A stretch of DNA of 64,000 nucleotides from Mesorhizobium sangaii (GCF_014207355.1 NZ_JACHEF010000006.1:248001-312000), one strand, 5' to 3'. Positions 54,322-63,866 are shown, counted from the stretch's first letter. Program-made: numbers and translations. Notes: generated by a model from the sequence alone, not told the origin.

Positions 54322-55755
54322 GTGGCAAGTAAGTCCGAGCAGAAGCTGTCCTTGTTCGCCTTGATCGCAATGGTTGTCGGATCGATGATCGGGGCCGGCA
54401 TCTTCAATCTGCCCGGCAGGTTTGCCACCGCGACAGGCCCGTTCGGCGCCATCATCGCCTGGATGATAGCCGGAACCGGCATGTACATGCTGGCCCGGGT
54501 GTTCCAGGCGCTGGCCGAGAAGAAACCCGATATCGATTCCGGCATCTTCGCCTATGCCAAGGCCGGCTTCGGCGACTATATGGGCTTCCTCTCGGCATTC
54601 GGTTATTGGCTCGGAAGCTGCCTCGGAAACGTCTTCTACTGGGTGCTGATCGGATCGACGCTCGGGCGCTTCTTCCCGGAGATTTTTGGGGATGGCAGCA
54701 CCGCGACCGCGATCATCGTCTCGCTGGTTGGCATCTGGGCCTTCCATTTCATGATCCTGCGCGGCGTCGAGCAGGCCACCTTCATCAATAGCGTCGTGAC
54801 GGTCGCCAAGATCGTACCGATCATCGTGGCGATCCTCGCCATGGCGTTCGCGTTCAACTACACGCAATTCTCCGAGAACTTCCTCGGCGGCGTGGGCATG
54901 CCGGAAAAGACCCTGGTGGCGCAGGTGCGCGACACCATGCTGATCACCGTTTTCGTCTTCCTCGGCATCGAGGGGGCGAGCGTGTATTCGCGCTTCGCCC
55001 AGAAGCGTTCGGATGTCGGCACCGCGACCATTCTGGGTTTTGTCGGCGTCACCGGCCTGATGGTGGCCATCACCCTTCTGCCGTACGCCACGGCCCCCCG
55101 TTCGGCCATCGCCGGAGTCCAGCAGCCCTCGCTCGCCGGCGCGCTCGAACTGGTCGTGGGACATTGGGGCGCGGTGTTCATTTCCATCGGCGTGCTGGTG
55201 TCAGTGCTCGGCGCCTATCTCGCCTGGTCGCTGATCTGCGCCGAGGTGCTGTTCGCCGCGGCGAAGTCGCAGGACATGCCGAAGCTTTTCGCGGCGCAGA
55301 ACGGCAACCGGGTTCCCGCCAACGCGCTTTGGCTGACCAATATCGTCGTCTCGCTATTCATCATCTCAACCTTCTGGTCGCGTGACGCCTTCAACGTCAT
55401 GCTCGACATGACAAGCGTGACGGCGCTGCTGCCCTACCTGCTGGTCGCGGGCTATGGCATGCTGATCGCACGCCGCGGCGAGGGGTACGAGACCTCGCCG
55501 GGCGAGCGCGGGCGCGACCAGTTATTCGCCTGGATCGCCGTCGTCTACACGCTCATCATGTTTGTGGCCGCCGGCTTGAAATACGTACTGCTGGTGGCGG
55601 TGCTCTTCGTGCCGGGAACCGTCCTCTACCTCTGGGCGCGGCGCGAACAGAACGCGCGGTTCTTCACATCGGTCGAACTCATCATCTTCGCCGTCACACT
55701 GGTCGCTGGACTCGCCGGTTTCGTCGGCCTGTTGACCGGCGCCATTACACCTTGA
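54322..55755 (+). CDS. Basic amino-acid antiporter (ArcD-like, APC family)
   Basis: A 477-residue APC transporter with a GTG start and GGGAGAGG a few bases upstream. The signature VVGSMIGAGIFNLPGRF and the TM8-9 segment YLAWSLICAEVLFAAAK are nearly the same as those of the divergent copy. Its stop is 17 nt before the arginine deiminase start, so it should feed arginine to that enzyme and export the product. Strongly GC-rich codon use. Confidence 0.9.
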   Translation: MASKSEQKLSLFALIAMVVGSMIGAGIFNLPGRFATATGPFGAIIAWMIAGTGMYMLARVFQALAEKKPDIDSGIFAYAKAGFGDYMGFLSAFGYWLGSCLGNVFYWVLIGSTLGRFFPEIFGDGSTATAIIVSLVGIWAFHFMILRGVEQATFINSVVTVAKIVPIIVAILAMAFAFNYTQFSENFLGGVGMPEKTLVAQVRDTMLITVFVFLGIEGASVYSRFAQKRSDVGTATILGFVGVTGLMVAITLLPYATAPRSAIAGVQQPSLAGALELVVGHWGAVFISIGVLVSVLGAYLAWSLICAEVLFAAAKSQDMPKLFAAQNGNRVPANALWLTNIVVSLFIISTFWSRDAFNVMLDMTSVTALLPYLLVAGYGMLIARRGEGYETSPGERGRDQLFAWIAVVYTLIMFVAAGLKYVLLVAVLFVPGTVLYLWARREQNARFFTSVELIIFAVTLVAGLAGFVGLLTGAITP

Positions 55756-55772
55756 CGAGAAAGGCACAAGCC

Positions 55773-57017
55773 ATGGCGATGGAAACGAAATTCGGCGTGC
55801 ATTCCGAAGTCGGGCAGCTTCGCAAGGTCATGGTCTGCGCGCCCGGCCGCGCCCATCAGCGGCTGACGCCCACCAACTGCGACGAACTGCTGTTCGATGA
55901 CGTGCTGTGGGTCGACAATGCCAAGCGCGACCATTTCGACTTCATGACCAAAATGCGCGACCGCGGCATCGAGGTGGTGGAGATGCATAACCTCCTCGCC
56001 GAAACCGTCGCCGTCCCCGAAGCGAAGAAATGGATCCTCGACAACCAGGTGGTGCCGAACCAGATCGGCCTCGGCCTCGTCGACGAGGTGCGCTCCTATC
56101 TGGAGGGGCTCTCCAACCGTGATCTGGCTGAGACGCTGATCGGCGGCCTCTCGACCCATGAATTCCCCGAATCCATCGGCGGCGAACAGCTCGAGCTGAT
56201 CCGTGACGCGGCCGGGGTGAACGAGTATCTACTGCCGCCGCTGCCGAACACGCTCTACACCCGCGACACCACCTGCTGGATCTATGGCGGCGTCACGCAG
56301 AACCCGCTCTACTGGCCGGCGCGGCATGAGGAGACCATCCTCACCACCTCGATCTACAAGTTCCATCCCGACTTCGCCGGCAAGGTGAACGTGTGGTGGG
56401 GCGACCCAACCAAGGATTGGGGCCTCGCCACGCTCGAGGGCGGCGACGTCATGCCGATCGGTAAGGGGAATGTTCTGATCGGGATGAGCGAGCGCACCTC
56501 GCGTCAGGCCATCAGCCAGCTCGCGGCGACGCTGTTCGAGAAGGGCGCGGCGGAGCGCGTCATCGTCGCGGCGATGCCGAAGCTGCGCGCGGCGATGCAT
56601 CTCGACACGGTGTTCACCTTCGCCGACCGCGACTGCGTGCTCCTCTACCCCGATATCGTCAATGGCATCGAGGCGTTCTCCTACCGGCCGGACGGCAAGG
56701 GCGGCGTCGAACTGCACAAGGACAACGGCACCTTCGTCGAGACGGTGCGCGACTCGCTCGGCCTCAAAAAGATGCGTGTTGTCGAGACCGGCGGCAACGC
56801 CTACGTCCGCGAGCGCACCCAATGGGATAGTGGCGCAAATCTGGTCTGTGCATCGCCGGGCGTCGTGTACGCCTATGACCGCAACACCTACACAAACACG
56901 CTGCTGCGAAAGGAGGGCATAGAGGTCATTACCATCATCGGCGCGGAACTAGGCCGCGGTCGTGGCGGCGGCCACTGCATGACCTGTCCGATAATCCGTG
57001 ATCGGGTGGATTACTGA
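55773..57017 (+). CDS. arcA: Arginine deiminase
   Basis: A 414-residue enzyme that hydrolyses arginine to citrulline and ammonia, raising pH. Catalytic Cys402 lies in GGGHCMTCP at the C-terminus; the conserved NTLYTRDT segment (guanidinium-binding Asp) and LEGGDVMPIGKGNVLIGMSER are present. AAGG lies eight bases before the chosen ATG. Neither ornithine carbamoyltransferase nor carbamate kinase follows, so the pathway may stop at citrulline here. Confidence 0.95.
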   Translation: MAMETKFGVHSEVGQLRKVMVCAPGRAHQRLTPTNCDELLFDDVLWVDNAKRDHFDFMTKMRDRGIEVVEMHNLLAETVAVPEAKKWILDNQVVPNQIGLGLVDEVRSYLEGLSNRDLAETLIGGLSTHEFPESIGGEQLELIRDAAGVNEYLLPPLPNTLYTRDTTCWIYGGVTQNPLYWPARHEETILTTSIYKFHPDFAGKVNVWWGDPTKDWGLATLEGGDVMPIGKGNVLIGMSERTSRQAISQLAATLFEKGAAERVIVAAMPKLRAAMHLDTVFTFADRDCVLLYPDIVNGIEAFSYRPDGKGGVELHKDNGTFVETVRDSLGLKKMRVVETGGNAYVRERTQWDSGANLVCASPGVVYAYDRNTYTNTLLRKEGIEVITIIGAELGRGRGGGHCMTCPIIRDRVDY

Positions 57018-57043
57018 CAAGAGAGCGTTCCCGGAGATCAGAG

Positions 57044-57658
57044 ATGGGTGCCGCTCATGCAGCAATTCTGGTTAGGCAATCGACGATGAGCGGCGCATCC
57101 ACGAGCGGAACCGATCACCAGCATCAAGCGGCCTCCCTGCGTTCCAAATGGGGTTGGTTTTTGGCGTTGGGCATCGGCCTGGCGTCGGCTGGAGTGCTGG
57201 CCGTCGCGCTGCCCGTGGTTTCCAGATTCGCGGCAAGCGTTGTCCTTGGAATCGTCCTTTCGCTGGCGGGCATCGTGAAGATGGTTCAATCCCTGCGAGT
57301 CAAGGAGTGGAGCGGATTCATCTGGCAAGAGCTCACCGGCGCGGTCGAGTTGGTCGGCGGCATTCTAATATACTTCAATCCCTTCAAGGGCGCGCTCGCG
57401 ATCACTCTTCTGATCGCCTTGGTATTTCTGGTTCAGGGCATCCTGCAAGTCGCCCTCGCGTTCCGGGTGCGCGATCAAGATGGTTGGCAGTGGTTCGGAG
57501 TATCGGGCCTGGTCGCCCTTGCCGCTAGTGCTACGCTCGCGTTGAAGTTGCCCTATACCAGCATTTACACACCAGGTACGATCGCTGGCATTTCCCTCCT
57601 TGTCGCTGGCGGCGCCTACATTGCCATTGCCCTGACGATGCGTAGAGCCAGGTCATGA
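57044..57658 (+). CDS. hdeD: HdeD family membrane protein
   Basis: A 204-residue protein with six hydrophobic segments in the two-by-three DUF308/HdeD pattern (WFLALGIGLASAGVLAVALP, GIVLSLAGIVKMVQSL, GFIWQELTGAVELVGGILIY). GGAG about ten bases before the ATG; a shorter start at 57086 is also possible. HdeD in E. coli belongs to the acid fitness island and helps acid resistance at high cell density. Overlaps the RND adaptor (ATGA). Confidence 0.85.
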   Translation: MGAAHAAILVRQSTMSGASTSGTDHQHQAASLRSKWGWFLALGIGLASAGVLAVALPVVSRFAASVVLGIVLSLAGIVKMVQSLRVKEWSGFIWQELTGAVELVGGILIYFNPFKGALAITLLIALVFLVQGILQVALAFRVRDQDGWQWFGVSGLVALAASATLALKLPYTSIYTPGTIAGISLLVAGGAYIAIALTMRRARS

Positions 57659-58863
57659 AGGCGCCGTGCGAGGCATCGGAGCGACATCGTCCGGTCGCGA
57701 GGCGGCGGTGGATCAGCCGCGCTTCCTGGGCATGCTTGATGGCTGCTTGCTTGGGCGGCGCCGAACCACCTTTCATCAGTTCGATTTCATTCGCCCAGCA
57801 GCCTGGCGGAAGGCAGGCGCCGCCGCCCGCTGTCGTCGTCGAGAAGATCGAGGTTCAGCAGGTCAGCACTCCCGTGCAGTTTACCGGTCGCGTGGAAGCG
57901 ATAGAGGCAGTCGACATCCGGGCGCGTGTCACAGGCTTTCTGCACTCCGTCGATTTCAACGGTGGACAAGCGGTAAAGGCTGGGGAAACACTGTTCGAGA
58001 TCGAGCCGGATCAACTCAATGCCCTGGTCGCGTCGGCACGGGCGCAGGTGGCGCGTGCCGAGGCAACACGAATATCGGCCGAACGGAGCCTGGCGCGCAA
58101 CCGGGATCTGTTCGCCCGAAGAACGATCTCACAGGCCGCGCTAGACGAGGTCCAGGCGGCATTCGATGTCGCTGCCGCGGACGTGCAGGTTGCTCAGGCG
58201 TCCCTGACTACCGCCGAACTCAACCTGTCCTATGCTCGTATCACGGCCCCGATCTCCGGCAACATCGGCCGCGCGACCTTCACGACCGGCAATCTGGTCG
58301 GTTCGGATTCCGGTGCGCTGGCACGCATAGTCGGCCTGGACACGGTCCGCGTGGCTTTCGCCGTGACCGAAGGCTTGCTTGTGACGATCCGGCAGCAGGA
58401 GGCGAGCGGCAGCAACGTCGATCCGAGCATGTTGAAACTTTCGCTGCGTCTTGCCAACGGGACGGACTACGACACGCCTGGTCGAATCGAATTTATCGAG
58501 AACGAGATCGACCCGCAGACTGGCACGGTCGCGGCCCGCGCAGTTTTCCCCAATCCTCGCCATATCCTTCTGCCGGGACAGTTCGTCACCCTGTACGTGC
58601 GGGAGAAGGACGCGCCCCGCTTGCCGGTAGTACCTCAGACAGCGGTGCTGCAGGATCGCGAGGGGCGCTTCGTCTATCTGCTCGGCAAGAGCAACACCGT
58701 CTCGCAACGGCGCATCGACACGGGCGCACGCGTCGACAATGGCTGGGCGGTCACCATTGGCCTCAGCGGCGGCGAGCAGGTCGTCGTCCAGGGAATCCAG
58801 CGTCTTGTCGAAGGCATGACGGTTCAGCCGAGCCAAGGCCAGCCCGTTGGCGATGGCCAATGA
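57655..58863 (+). CDS. RND efflux periplasmic adaptor (AcrA/MdtE-like)
   Basis: A 402-residue membrane fusion protein. N-terminal export/lipid-anchor-like segment (AACLGGAEPPFISSISFA), lipoyl part (VDIRARVTGFLHSVDFNGGQ), coiled coil, APISGNIGRATFTTGNLV second lipoyl part and a barrel (RLPVVPQTAVLQDREGRFVY). Starts in an ATGA overlap with hdeD and its own stop overlaps the pump start. Confidence 0.9.
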   Translation: MKAPCEASERHRPVARRRWISRASWACLMAACLGGAEPPFISSISFAQQPGGRQAPPPAVVVEKIEVQQVSTPVQFTGRVEAIEAVDIRARVTGFLHSVDFNGGQAVKAGETLFEIEPDQLNALVASARAQVARAEATRISAERSLARNRDLFARRTISQAALDEVQAAFDVAAADVQVAQASLTTAELNLSYARITAPISGNIGRATFTTGNLVGSDSGALARIVGLDTVRVAFAVTEGLLVTIRQQEASGSNVDPSMLKLSLRLANGTDYDTPGRIEFIENEIDPQTGTVAARAVFPNPRHILLPGQFVTLYVREKDAPRLPVVPQTAVLQDREGRFVYLLGKSNTVSQRRIDTGARVDNGWAVTIGLSGGEQVVVQGIQRLVEGMTVQPSQGQPVGDGQ

Positions 58864-61800
58864 TCTCCGATCTCTTCATCACCCGGACCAGGCTGGCGAT
58901 CGTCTTGTCAATCGTCATTTCGATTGCAGGCGCGATCGCCATTTTTTCGCTGCCGGTGCAGCAATATCCAGAGATCACGCCGCCCACCGTCAGCGTCTCG
59001 GCCATCTATCCCGGCGCGAGCGCGGAAGTAATAGCCGATGTCGTCGGCGGGCCTCTGGAGACGGCCATCAATGGCGTCCCCAACATGATGTACATGTCGT
59101 CGACAAGTTCGAACGCCGGGCAATATTCGCTGTCCGTGACGTTTGAAGTCGGCACAGATCCAGACATTGCGCAGGTCAATGTGCAGAACAGGGCGCAACT
59201 GGCGATTTCTCAATTGCCGGCCGCGGTCACCCAGCAAGGCGTGTCCGTGCGGTCGAGATCGCCCGATTTCGTGCTCGGCATCGCCTTCTATTCTCCGGAC
59301 AACAAGCTCGACGTGCTGCAGATCACCAATTTCACCTCGACAACGATCGCCGATGCGCTCTCGCGTGTCACCGGTGTCGGTGAGGCTTCCGTCGTCGGCG
59401 CGTCCGAATACTCGATGCGCATATGGATGGATCCGGCACGCATGGATGCGCTCGGCATAACTGCCGATGATGTGGCCACCGCCATTCAGCGGCAGAACAT
59501 CCAGGCCTCGCTTGGCCAGGCCGGGGCTCCACCGGCGCGGGAAGGCACCGAGCTGCAATATACGCTCGTGGCCCGCGGCCGCCTCATGAGCACGGATGAA
59601 TTCGGGGCCATCGTCGTGCGCACCGGCGGGGCCGGAGCGATCGTGCGGTTGCACGACATCGCCCGCATCGAACTCGGCGCGCGCAATTATTCATCGAGCG
59701 CGAGCTTCGCCGGGCACGACACGGCGATGCTTCAGATAAACCAGGCGCCGGGAGCCAACGCGATCCAGACCGCCAACGCCGTGCTCGCCGAGCTACAGCG
59801 TCTTGCGCCCACGTTTCCGCCCGGCCTCCAATACCAGGTCGTCTACGACGCGACACGGTTCGTCCGTACGAGCCTCTCGCTCATCGTGCGGATCCTCGGC
59901 GAGGCTTTCCTGATCGTTCTCGTCGTCACCTACCTGTTCTTGCAGGACTGGCGCGCCACCCTGGTCTCGGCGCTGGCCATGCCCGTCGCAATGCTGGGCG
60001 CCATCGCCATCCTGCTGGCGTTCGGATATTCGATAAACTCGATCTCGCTGCTAGCCCTGGTGCTGGCGATCGGACTGGTCGCCGACGACGCCATCCTTGT
60101 CGTCGAGAACGTCAAGCATGTCATGGAGGAAGACCCCGCGGTCGAAACGGCGGCGGCCGCCCGCAAGGCGATGGGACAGATCACGGGTCCGATCATTTCC
60201 ACCACGCTCGTCCTCCTCGCCGTGGTGATCCCGACAGCTTTCCTATCCGGCATAAGCGGTCAGCTCTATCGTCAGTTCGCGGTCACCTTGTCGGCGGCGC
60301 TGGTTATCTCGTCCGTAGTCGGCCTCACGCTCAGCCCAGCACTCAGCGCGATCCTGCTGAGGCGCGGCCAGATCGGATACCGGCGCGGTCCGCTTGGCTG
60401 GTTCGCCCGCTTCATGAACGCGACGCGTGTCGGCTATGGTCGGCTGGTCGGTTTCCTGGTGCGCCTGTGGATCATACCTCTCGCCGCACTCGCCGCCTGC
60501 TTCCTGGGCGCGTACCTGCTGTTCAGCGGTCTCCCCTCCACCTTCCTCCCGGACGAGGACCAGGGTGCCCTGTTTGTCGATATCCAGCTTCCCAACGCCG
60601 CCTCGCTCGATCGCACGCGGGCGATTGTCGGCGAGGTTCAACGGACTCTGTCGGCAACGAAAGGCGTCGAAAACGTCATTTCGGTCGCAGGCTTCAGCAT
60701 CGTGCAGGGGACACAATCTCCCAACGGAGCGATGGTGGTTGCGGCGCTGGACCCTTGGGATCAGCGCAACACGCCGGATCTGCGGCTGGACGCCATCCTC
60801 GCAAGATTGCGCGCACAATTCTCGACCATTCCGGGCGCCAATGTTGCAGTCTTTTCGCCACCGGCCATTTCCGGCATCGGGGCGGTCGGTGGCCTCGATC
60901 TGCGCCTCCAGGCTTTGCAGGGCCAGCCGCCAGAAGAGATCGCGGCGGTGGTACGTGCATTCGTTACGGCGATCAACCAGGCGCCGGAAATCGGCGGTGT
61001 GGCGACTACCTTCAGCGCCGACGTGCCGCAGATTTATGTCGATGTCGACCGGACCCGCGCCGAAGCGCTTGGAGTGAGCGTGTCCGACATCTATTCGACG
61101 ATCGGCGCCAGCTTCGGGTCGCGTTACGTGAACGATTTCACGCTGCAGGGGCGAGTCTTCCAGGTCAACCTGCAGGCTGACGCCGAGCATCGCGGGGACG
61201 CCGAGGATATCCTCAATCTCCATGTTCGCAGCCGGACGGGCGCGATGGTGCCGCTCAGGGCGGTGGTATCGACCAGCACGGTGCTCGCGCCCTTCGTCAT
61301 CTCCCGCTACAACCTCTCGGTAGCGGCACAGATCAACGGCCAAGTCGCGCCAGGCGGCAGTTCCGGAGCGGCGATGGATGCCATCGAACGCGTCGCGGCC
61401 GAGGCGCTGCCGGCCGGCTATGGCTACGAGTGGTCCGGCCTGTCGTTCCAGGAACGGCGCAGCGCCGGACAGGAGACCATGATCTTCGGACTGGCCTTCC
61501 TGTTCGCCTATCTGTTCTTGGTAGCGCAGTACGAAAGCTGGATGCTTCCAATCGCCGTAATTCTGTCCCTTGGAGCCGCCTTGTTCGGCGCCACTGGGGC
61601 GCTCATGCTTTTCGGACTGCAAAACAGTCTTTATGTGCAGATCGCCATCGTGCTGCTCATCGGGCTGGCATCGAAGAACGCCATCCTGATCGTCGAATTC
61701 GCCAAGGAACGCCGCGAGGAGGGGCAACCGATCGCCGAAGCGGCAAAACTTGGCGCCGAGCAGCGCTTCCGTGCCGTGATGATGACTGCTCTCTCTTTCA

Positions 61801-62027
61801 TTCTGGGCATTATTCCACTGGCGGTGTCCACCGGCGCCGGAGCCGGCGCGCGCCAGGCGGTGGGCGTCACAATCTTTGGCGGCATGCTTGCCGCAACGAC
61901 GATCGGCCTTTTCATCATCCCGGCCCTATTCGCGGCGATCCAGCATATTGCGGAATGGGCCCCTGTCCGGACGAAGGCAGGGATCGACACCAATGAGGGA
62001 GTCCAGCAATCGAGGAGGAAGCCATGA
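58860..62027 (+). CDS. RND efflux pump (AcrB/MdtF-like)
   Basis: A 1055-residue inner-membrane RND transporter. The start reads MISDLFITRTRLAIVLSIVI; the TM4 motif GLVADDAILVVENVKHVMEE shows the proton-relay Asp pair, and GLASKNAILIVEFAKE and the final TM segments match AcrB-type pumps. An in-frame open reading stretch runs without a stop from 57666 over the whole adaptor gene, but the coupled ATG at 58860 is the natural start. The adaptor stop and the downstream hdeD start both overlap (ATGA). Confidence 0.92.
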   Translation: MISDLFITRTRLAIVLSIVISIAGAIAIFSLPVQQYPEITPPTVSVSAIYPGASAEVIADVVGGPLETAINGVPNMMYMSSTSSNAGQYSLSVTFEVGTDPDIAQVNVQNRAQLAISQLPAAVTQQGVSVRSRSPDFVLGIAFYSPDNKLDVLQITNFTSTTIADALSRVTGVGEASVVGASEYSMRIWMDPARMDALGITADDVATAIQRQNIQASLGQAGAPPAREGTELQYTLVARGRLMSTDEFGAIVVRTGGAGAIVRLHDIARIELGARNYSSSASFAGHDTAMLQINQAPGANAIQTANAVLAELQRLAPTFPPGLQYQVVYDATRFVRTSLSLIVRILGEAFLIVLVVTYLFLQDWRATLVSALAMPVAMLGAIAILLAFGYSINSISLLALVLAIGLVADDAILVVENVKHVMEEDPAVETAAAARKAMGQITGPIISTTLVLLAVVIPTAFLSGISGQLYRQFAVTLSAALVISSVVGLTLSPALSAILLRRGQIGYRRGPLGWFARFMNATRVGYGRLVGFLVRLWIIPLAALAACFLGAYLLFSGLPSTFLPDEDQGALFVDIQLPNAASLDRTRAIVGEVQRTLSATKGVENVISVAGFSIVQGTQSPNGAMVVAALDPWDQRNTPDLRLDAILARLRAQFSTIPGANVAVFSPPAISGIGAVGGLDLRLQALQGQPPEEIAAVVRAFVTAINQAPEIGGVATTFSADVPQIYVDVDRTRAEALGVSVSDIYSTIGASFGSRYVNDFTLQGRVFQVNLQADAEHRGDAEDILNLHVRSRTGAMVPLRAVVSTSTVLAPFVISRYNLSVAAQINGQVAPGGSSGAAMDAIERVAAEALPAGYGYEWSGLSFQERRSAGQETMIFGLAFLFAYLFLVAQYESWMLPIAVILSLGAALFGATGALMLFGLQNSLYVQIAIVLLIGLASKNAILIVEFAKERREEGQPIAEAAKLGAEQRFRAVMMTALSFILGIIPLAVSTGAGAGARQAVGVTIFGGMLAATTIGLFIIPALFAAIQHIAEWAPVRTKAGIDTNEGVQQSRRKP

Positions 62028-62572
62028 CTGCTTATGAGAATGGAACCGCGTCGACTTTGCCACCCACATCGGTACGTCTTCTCCTTGGCCTCGTGCTGAT
62101 TGTCGGGGGCATATTCGTCTTGGGTGACGCGGCGCTGGCTACCGTGATCAGCGCCATTGTCATTGGTGTTACGGCCATCGTCGTGGGTGCGTTCGAGATG
62201 ATGCACGCCTTCTGGATCAAGGGATGGGGCGGCTTCATATGGCAATTCCTCCTCGGCATCCTGTATATTGTTTTTGGTGCCATGGTGGTGAGGCAGCCTG
62301 TGTCAGGCGCCCTTGTCCTGACCTACGTCCTCGGACTGCTGCTTGTGGCCTCGGGTATCATGCGCCTCTTTGTCGGCGTCAGGCACTGGAGCGACGTCGG
62401 CTGGGCGATGGTTCTGTCCGGAACATTCGGATTTCTGGCCGGACTTGTTATCCTGACTGGATGGCCCACGACCGGCCTTTGGGTGCTTGGATTCTTGCTG
62501 GGTATCGACCTCATTTCGCATGGCATTGCCTGGCTGACAAACGGCTGGGTAGCTGCGGCCAAGACAGCGTGA
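62024..62572 (+). CDS. hdeD: HdeD family membrane protein, second copy
   Basis: A 182-residue protein with six hydrophobic segments of the DUF308/HdeD type (LLLGLVLIVGGIFVLGDAAL, AFWIKGWGGFIWQFLLGILY, GLWVLGFLLGIDLISHGIAW). Shares the GFIWQ turn with the first HdeD. Starts in an ATGA overlap with the RND pump, so it is the last gene of the hdeD-adaptor-pump-hdeD operon. Confidence 0.88.
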   Translation: MTAYENGTASTLPPTSVRLLLGLVLIVGGIFVLGDAALATVISAIVIGVTAIVVGAFEMMHAFWIKGWGGFIWQFLLGILYIVFGAMVVRQPVSGALVLTYVLGLLLVASGIMRLFVGVRHWSDVGWAMVLSGTFGFLAGLVILTGWPTTGLWVLGFLLGIDLISHGIAWLTNGWVAAAKTA

Positions 62573-62726
62573 ATTCTCACGGCGGCCGGGCTCGCCGATT
62601 TGTTTGATCGCTGCGCTGTGCTGCGTTGCGGAGCCGCGGATCGGTCCGTCAATACAGATGGTGTTCGCACTGCTTGATGGGATTGGATCGGGGTTGCCCG
62701 ATATCAGCGATATCGACCCATGCCGG

Positions 62727-63866
62727 TCATTGCGCCTGGAGCCGAAGAAGCAACTGGCTCAGACGCTCGGACGGGGCAGCGGTCTGCACCTCGTGTATAT
62801 GCCAGTTCGATGGTCCGTTCTTGACACCAGCTCTCACTTCGCTTGGGCAGTATCCGAACTCGCGTCTAAAAGCCCGGCTGAATTCAGCGCCATCACAGAA
62901 GCCGTGTTCGTCAGCAATGTCGAGAATTCGACGGCGGTCATTCGGATCAGCGAGCGCTGCATGGGCCGCCAGGAGCCGCCGATGCTGGATGTAGTGCACG
63001 ATCCCTCCGGAAGCCTCGAAAAGTCGGTAGAGACGTGAACGCGATATCCCGAGTCCGCGTGTCAGACGCTCGGCGCCGAGATCCGGTTCAAACAGATGAA
63101 GTTGCACGAATCGACGGGCGCGCTCGAGCAAGGTGGCGGAAATCGGATCATGGGCTTCGGCGAGATGGTCAGAGCATGGCGCGATGCAACCCTGTAGCAT
63201 CGCTCTGGTCGCACCGAGCAAGCCAGGAAGATCGCCAACATTAATCGTAGGAAGCCTCTGGGCGAGGCTGGCCAGATAGTCGGCAAGCAGCGTCCCCATG
63301 CCTCCACCGAGCACGGTGAACTCGGCCATGTCGAGACCCCACCCCATGTCGCGGCAGAAGTCGCGGGGTACGAAGAGCAACAGCATTTCGCTGTCTGTAA
63401 CGCTGCCCTCGAAGACCCGGCCAAGCGAATGCACTTGCACCGATCCGGCCTCCGCGTCGAAAGACCTGGATGGAGTGGTCGTTTGCGATTTGCCGTCCCG
63501 GATAAGGGTCACCAACCAATGATCGATGGGGTCTCGGCGAATGTGACCCGCCAGGCTGGAAAAATCCAAGCCATTGGTGCTGATCTGAGCCAAGGCAAGA
63601 TCGCCTAGATCCCAGAGAAGCTGCGTGCCGGCGAAACCCGCCGCAGTATCGCTCGGCTCGACAAAGTCGAGCATAGTCGCGAAGTTCTGGCGCCATGCCG
63701 CAAACTGGTCCCTCGGAGGCAACTCCCGAGTCGAGAATTCAAAGCAGGGAACCGGAACGGGTTCCGGGACAACCGGACGCAGATCATTCTTGGGGGCGAC
63801 CGCTGTTGCTTGAGGCGACGGTTCGGCGAAGTGGACAGGAAGGGCCCTCGCTGCGTTAGCGGTCAC
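62727..63866 (-). CDS. AraC-family transcriptional regulator
   Basis: A 379-residue regulator. An AraC-binding-like sensing domain (FSTRELPPRDQFAAWRQNFA, HWLVTLIRDGKSQTT) is followed by the DNA-binding part (LTRGLGISRSRLYRLFEASG and ILDIADEHGFCDGAEFSRAFRREFG). It converges with the hdeD operon. By analogy with GadX/GadW beside hdeD and mdtEF in E. coli, it may control that operon; this is inference. Confidence 0.85.
   Translation of the reverse strand: MTANAARALPVHFAEPSPQATAVAPKNDLRPVVPEPVPVPCFEFSTRELPPRDQFAAWRQNFATMLDFVEPSDTAAGFAGTQLLWDLGDLALAQISTNGLDFSSLAGHIRRDPIDHWLVTLIRDGKSQTTTPSRSFDAEAGSVQVHSLGRVFEGSVTDSEMLLLFVPRDFCRDMGWGLDMAEFTVLGGGMGTLLADYLASLAQRLPTINVGDLPGLLGATRAMLQGCIAPCSDHLAEAHDPISATLLERARRFVQLHLFEPDLGAERLTRGLGISRSRLYRLFEASGGIVHYIQHRRLLAAHAALADPNDRRRILDIADEHGFCDGAEFSRAFRREFGYCPSEVRAGVKNGPSNWHIHEVQTAAPSERLSQLLLRLQAQ

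Noticed and set aside
57666..58859. A 1453-codon frame extending the RND pump upstream through the whole adaptor gene
   Set aside because: It is a stop-free frame in GC-rich DNA. The adaptor's own frame shows all expected domains, and the pump's natural N-terminus is at the coupled ATG at 58860.
60243..61727. A 494-codon frame antisense to RND pump 3
   Set aside because: Typical antisense shadow of a GC-rich gene, with no domain.
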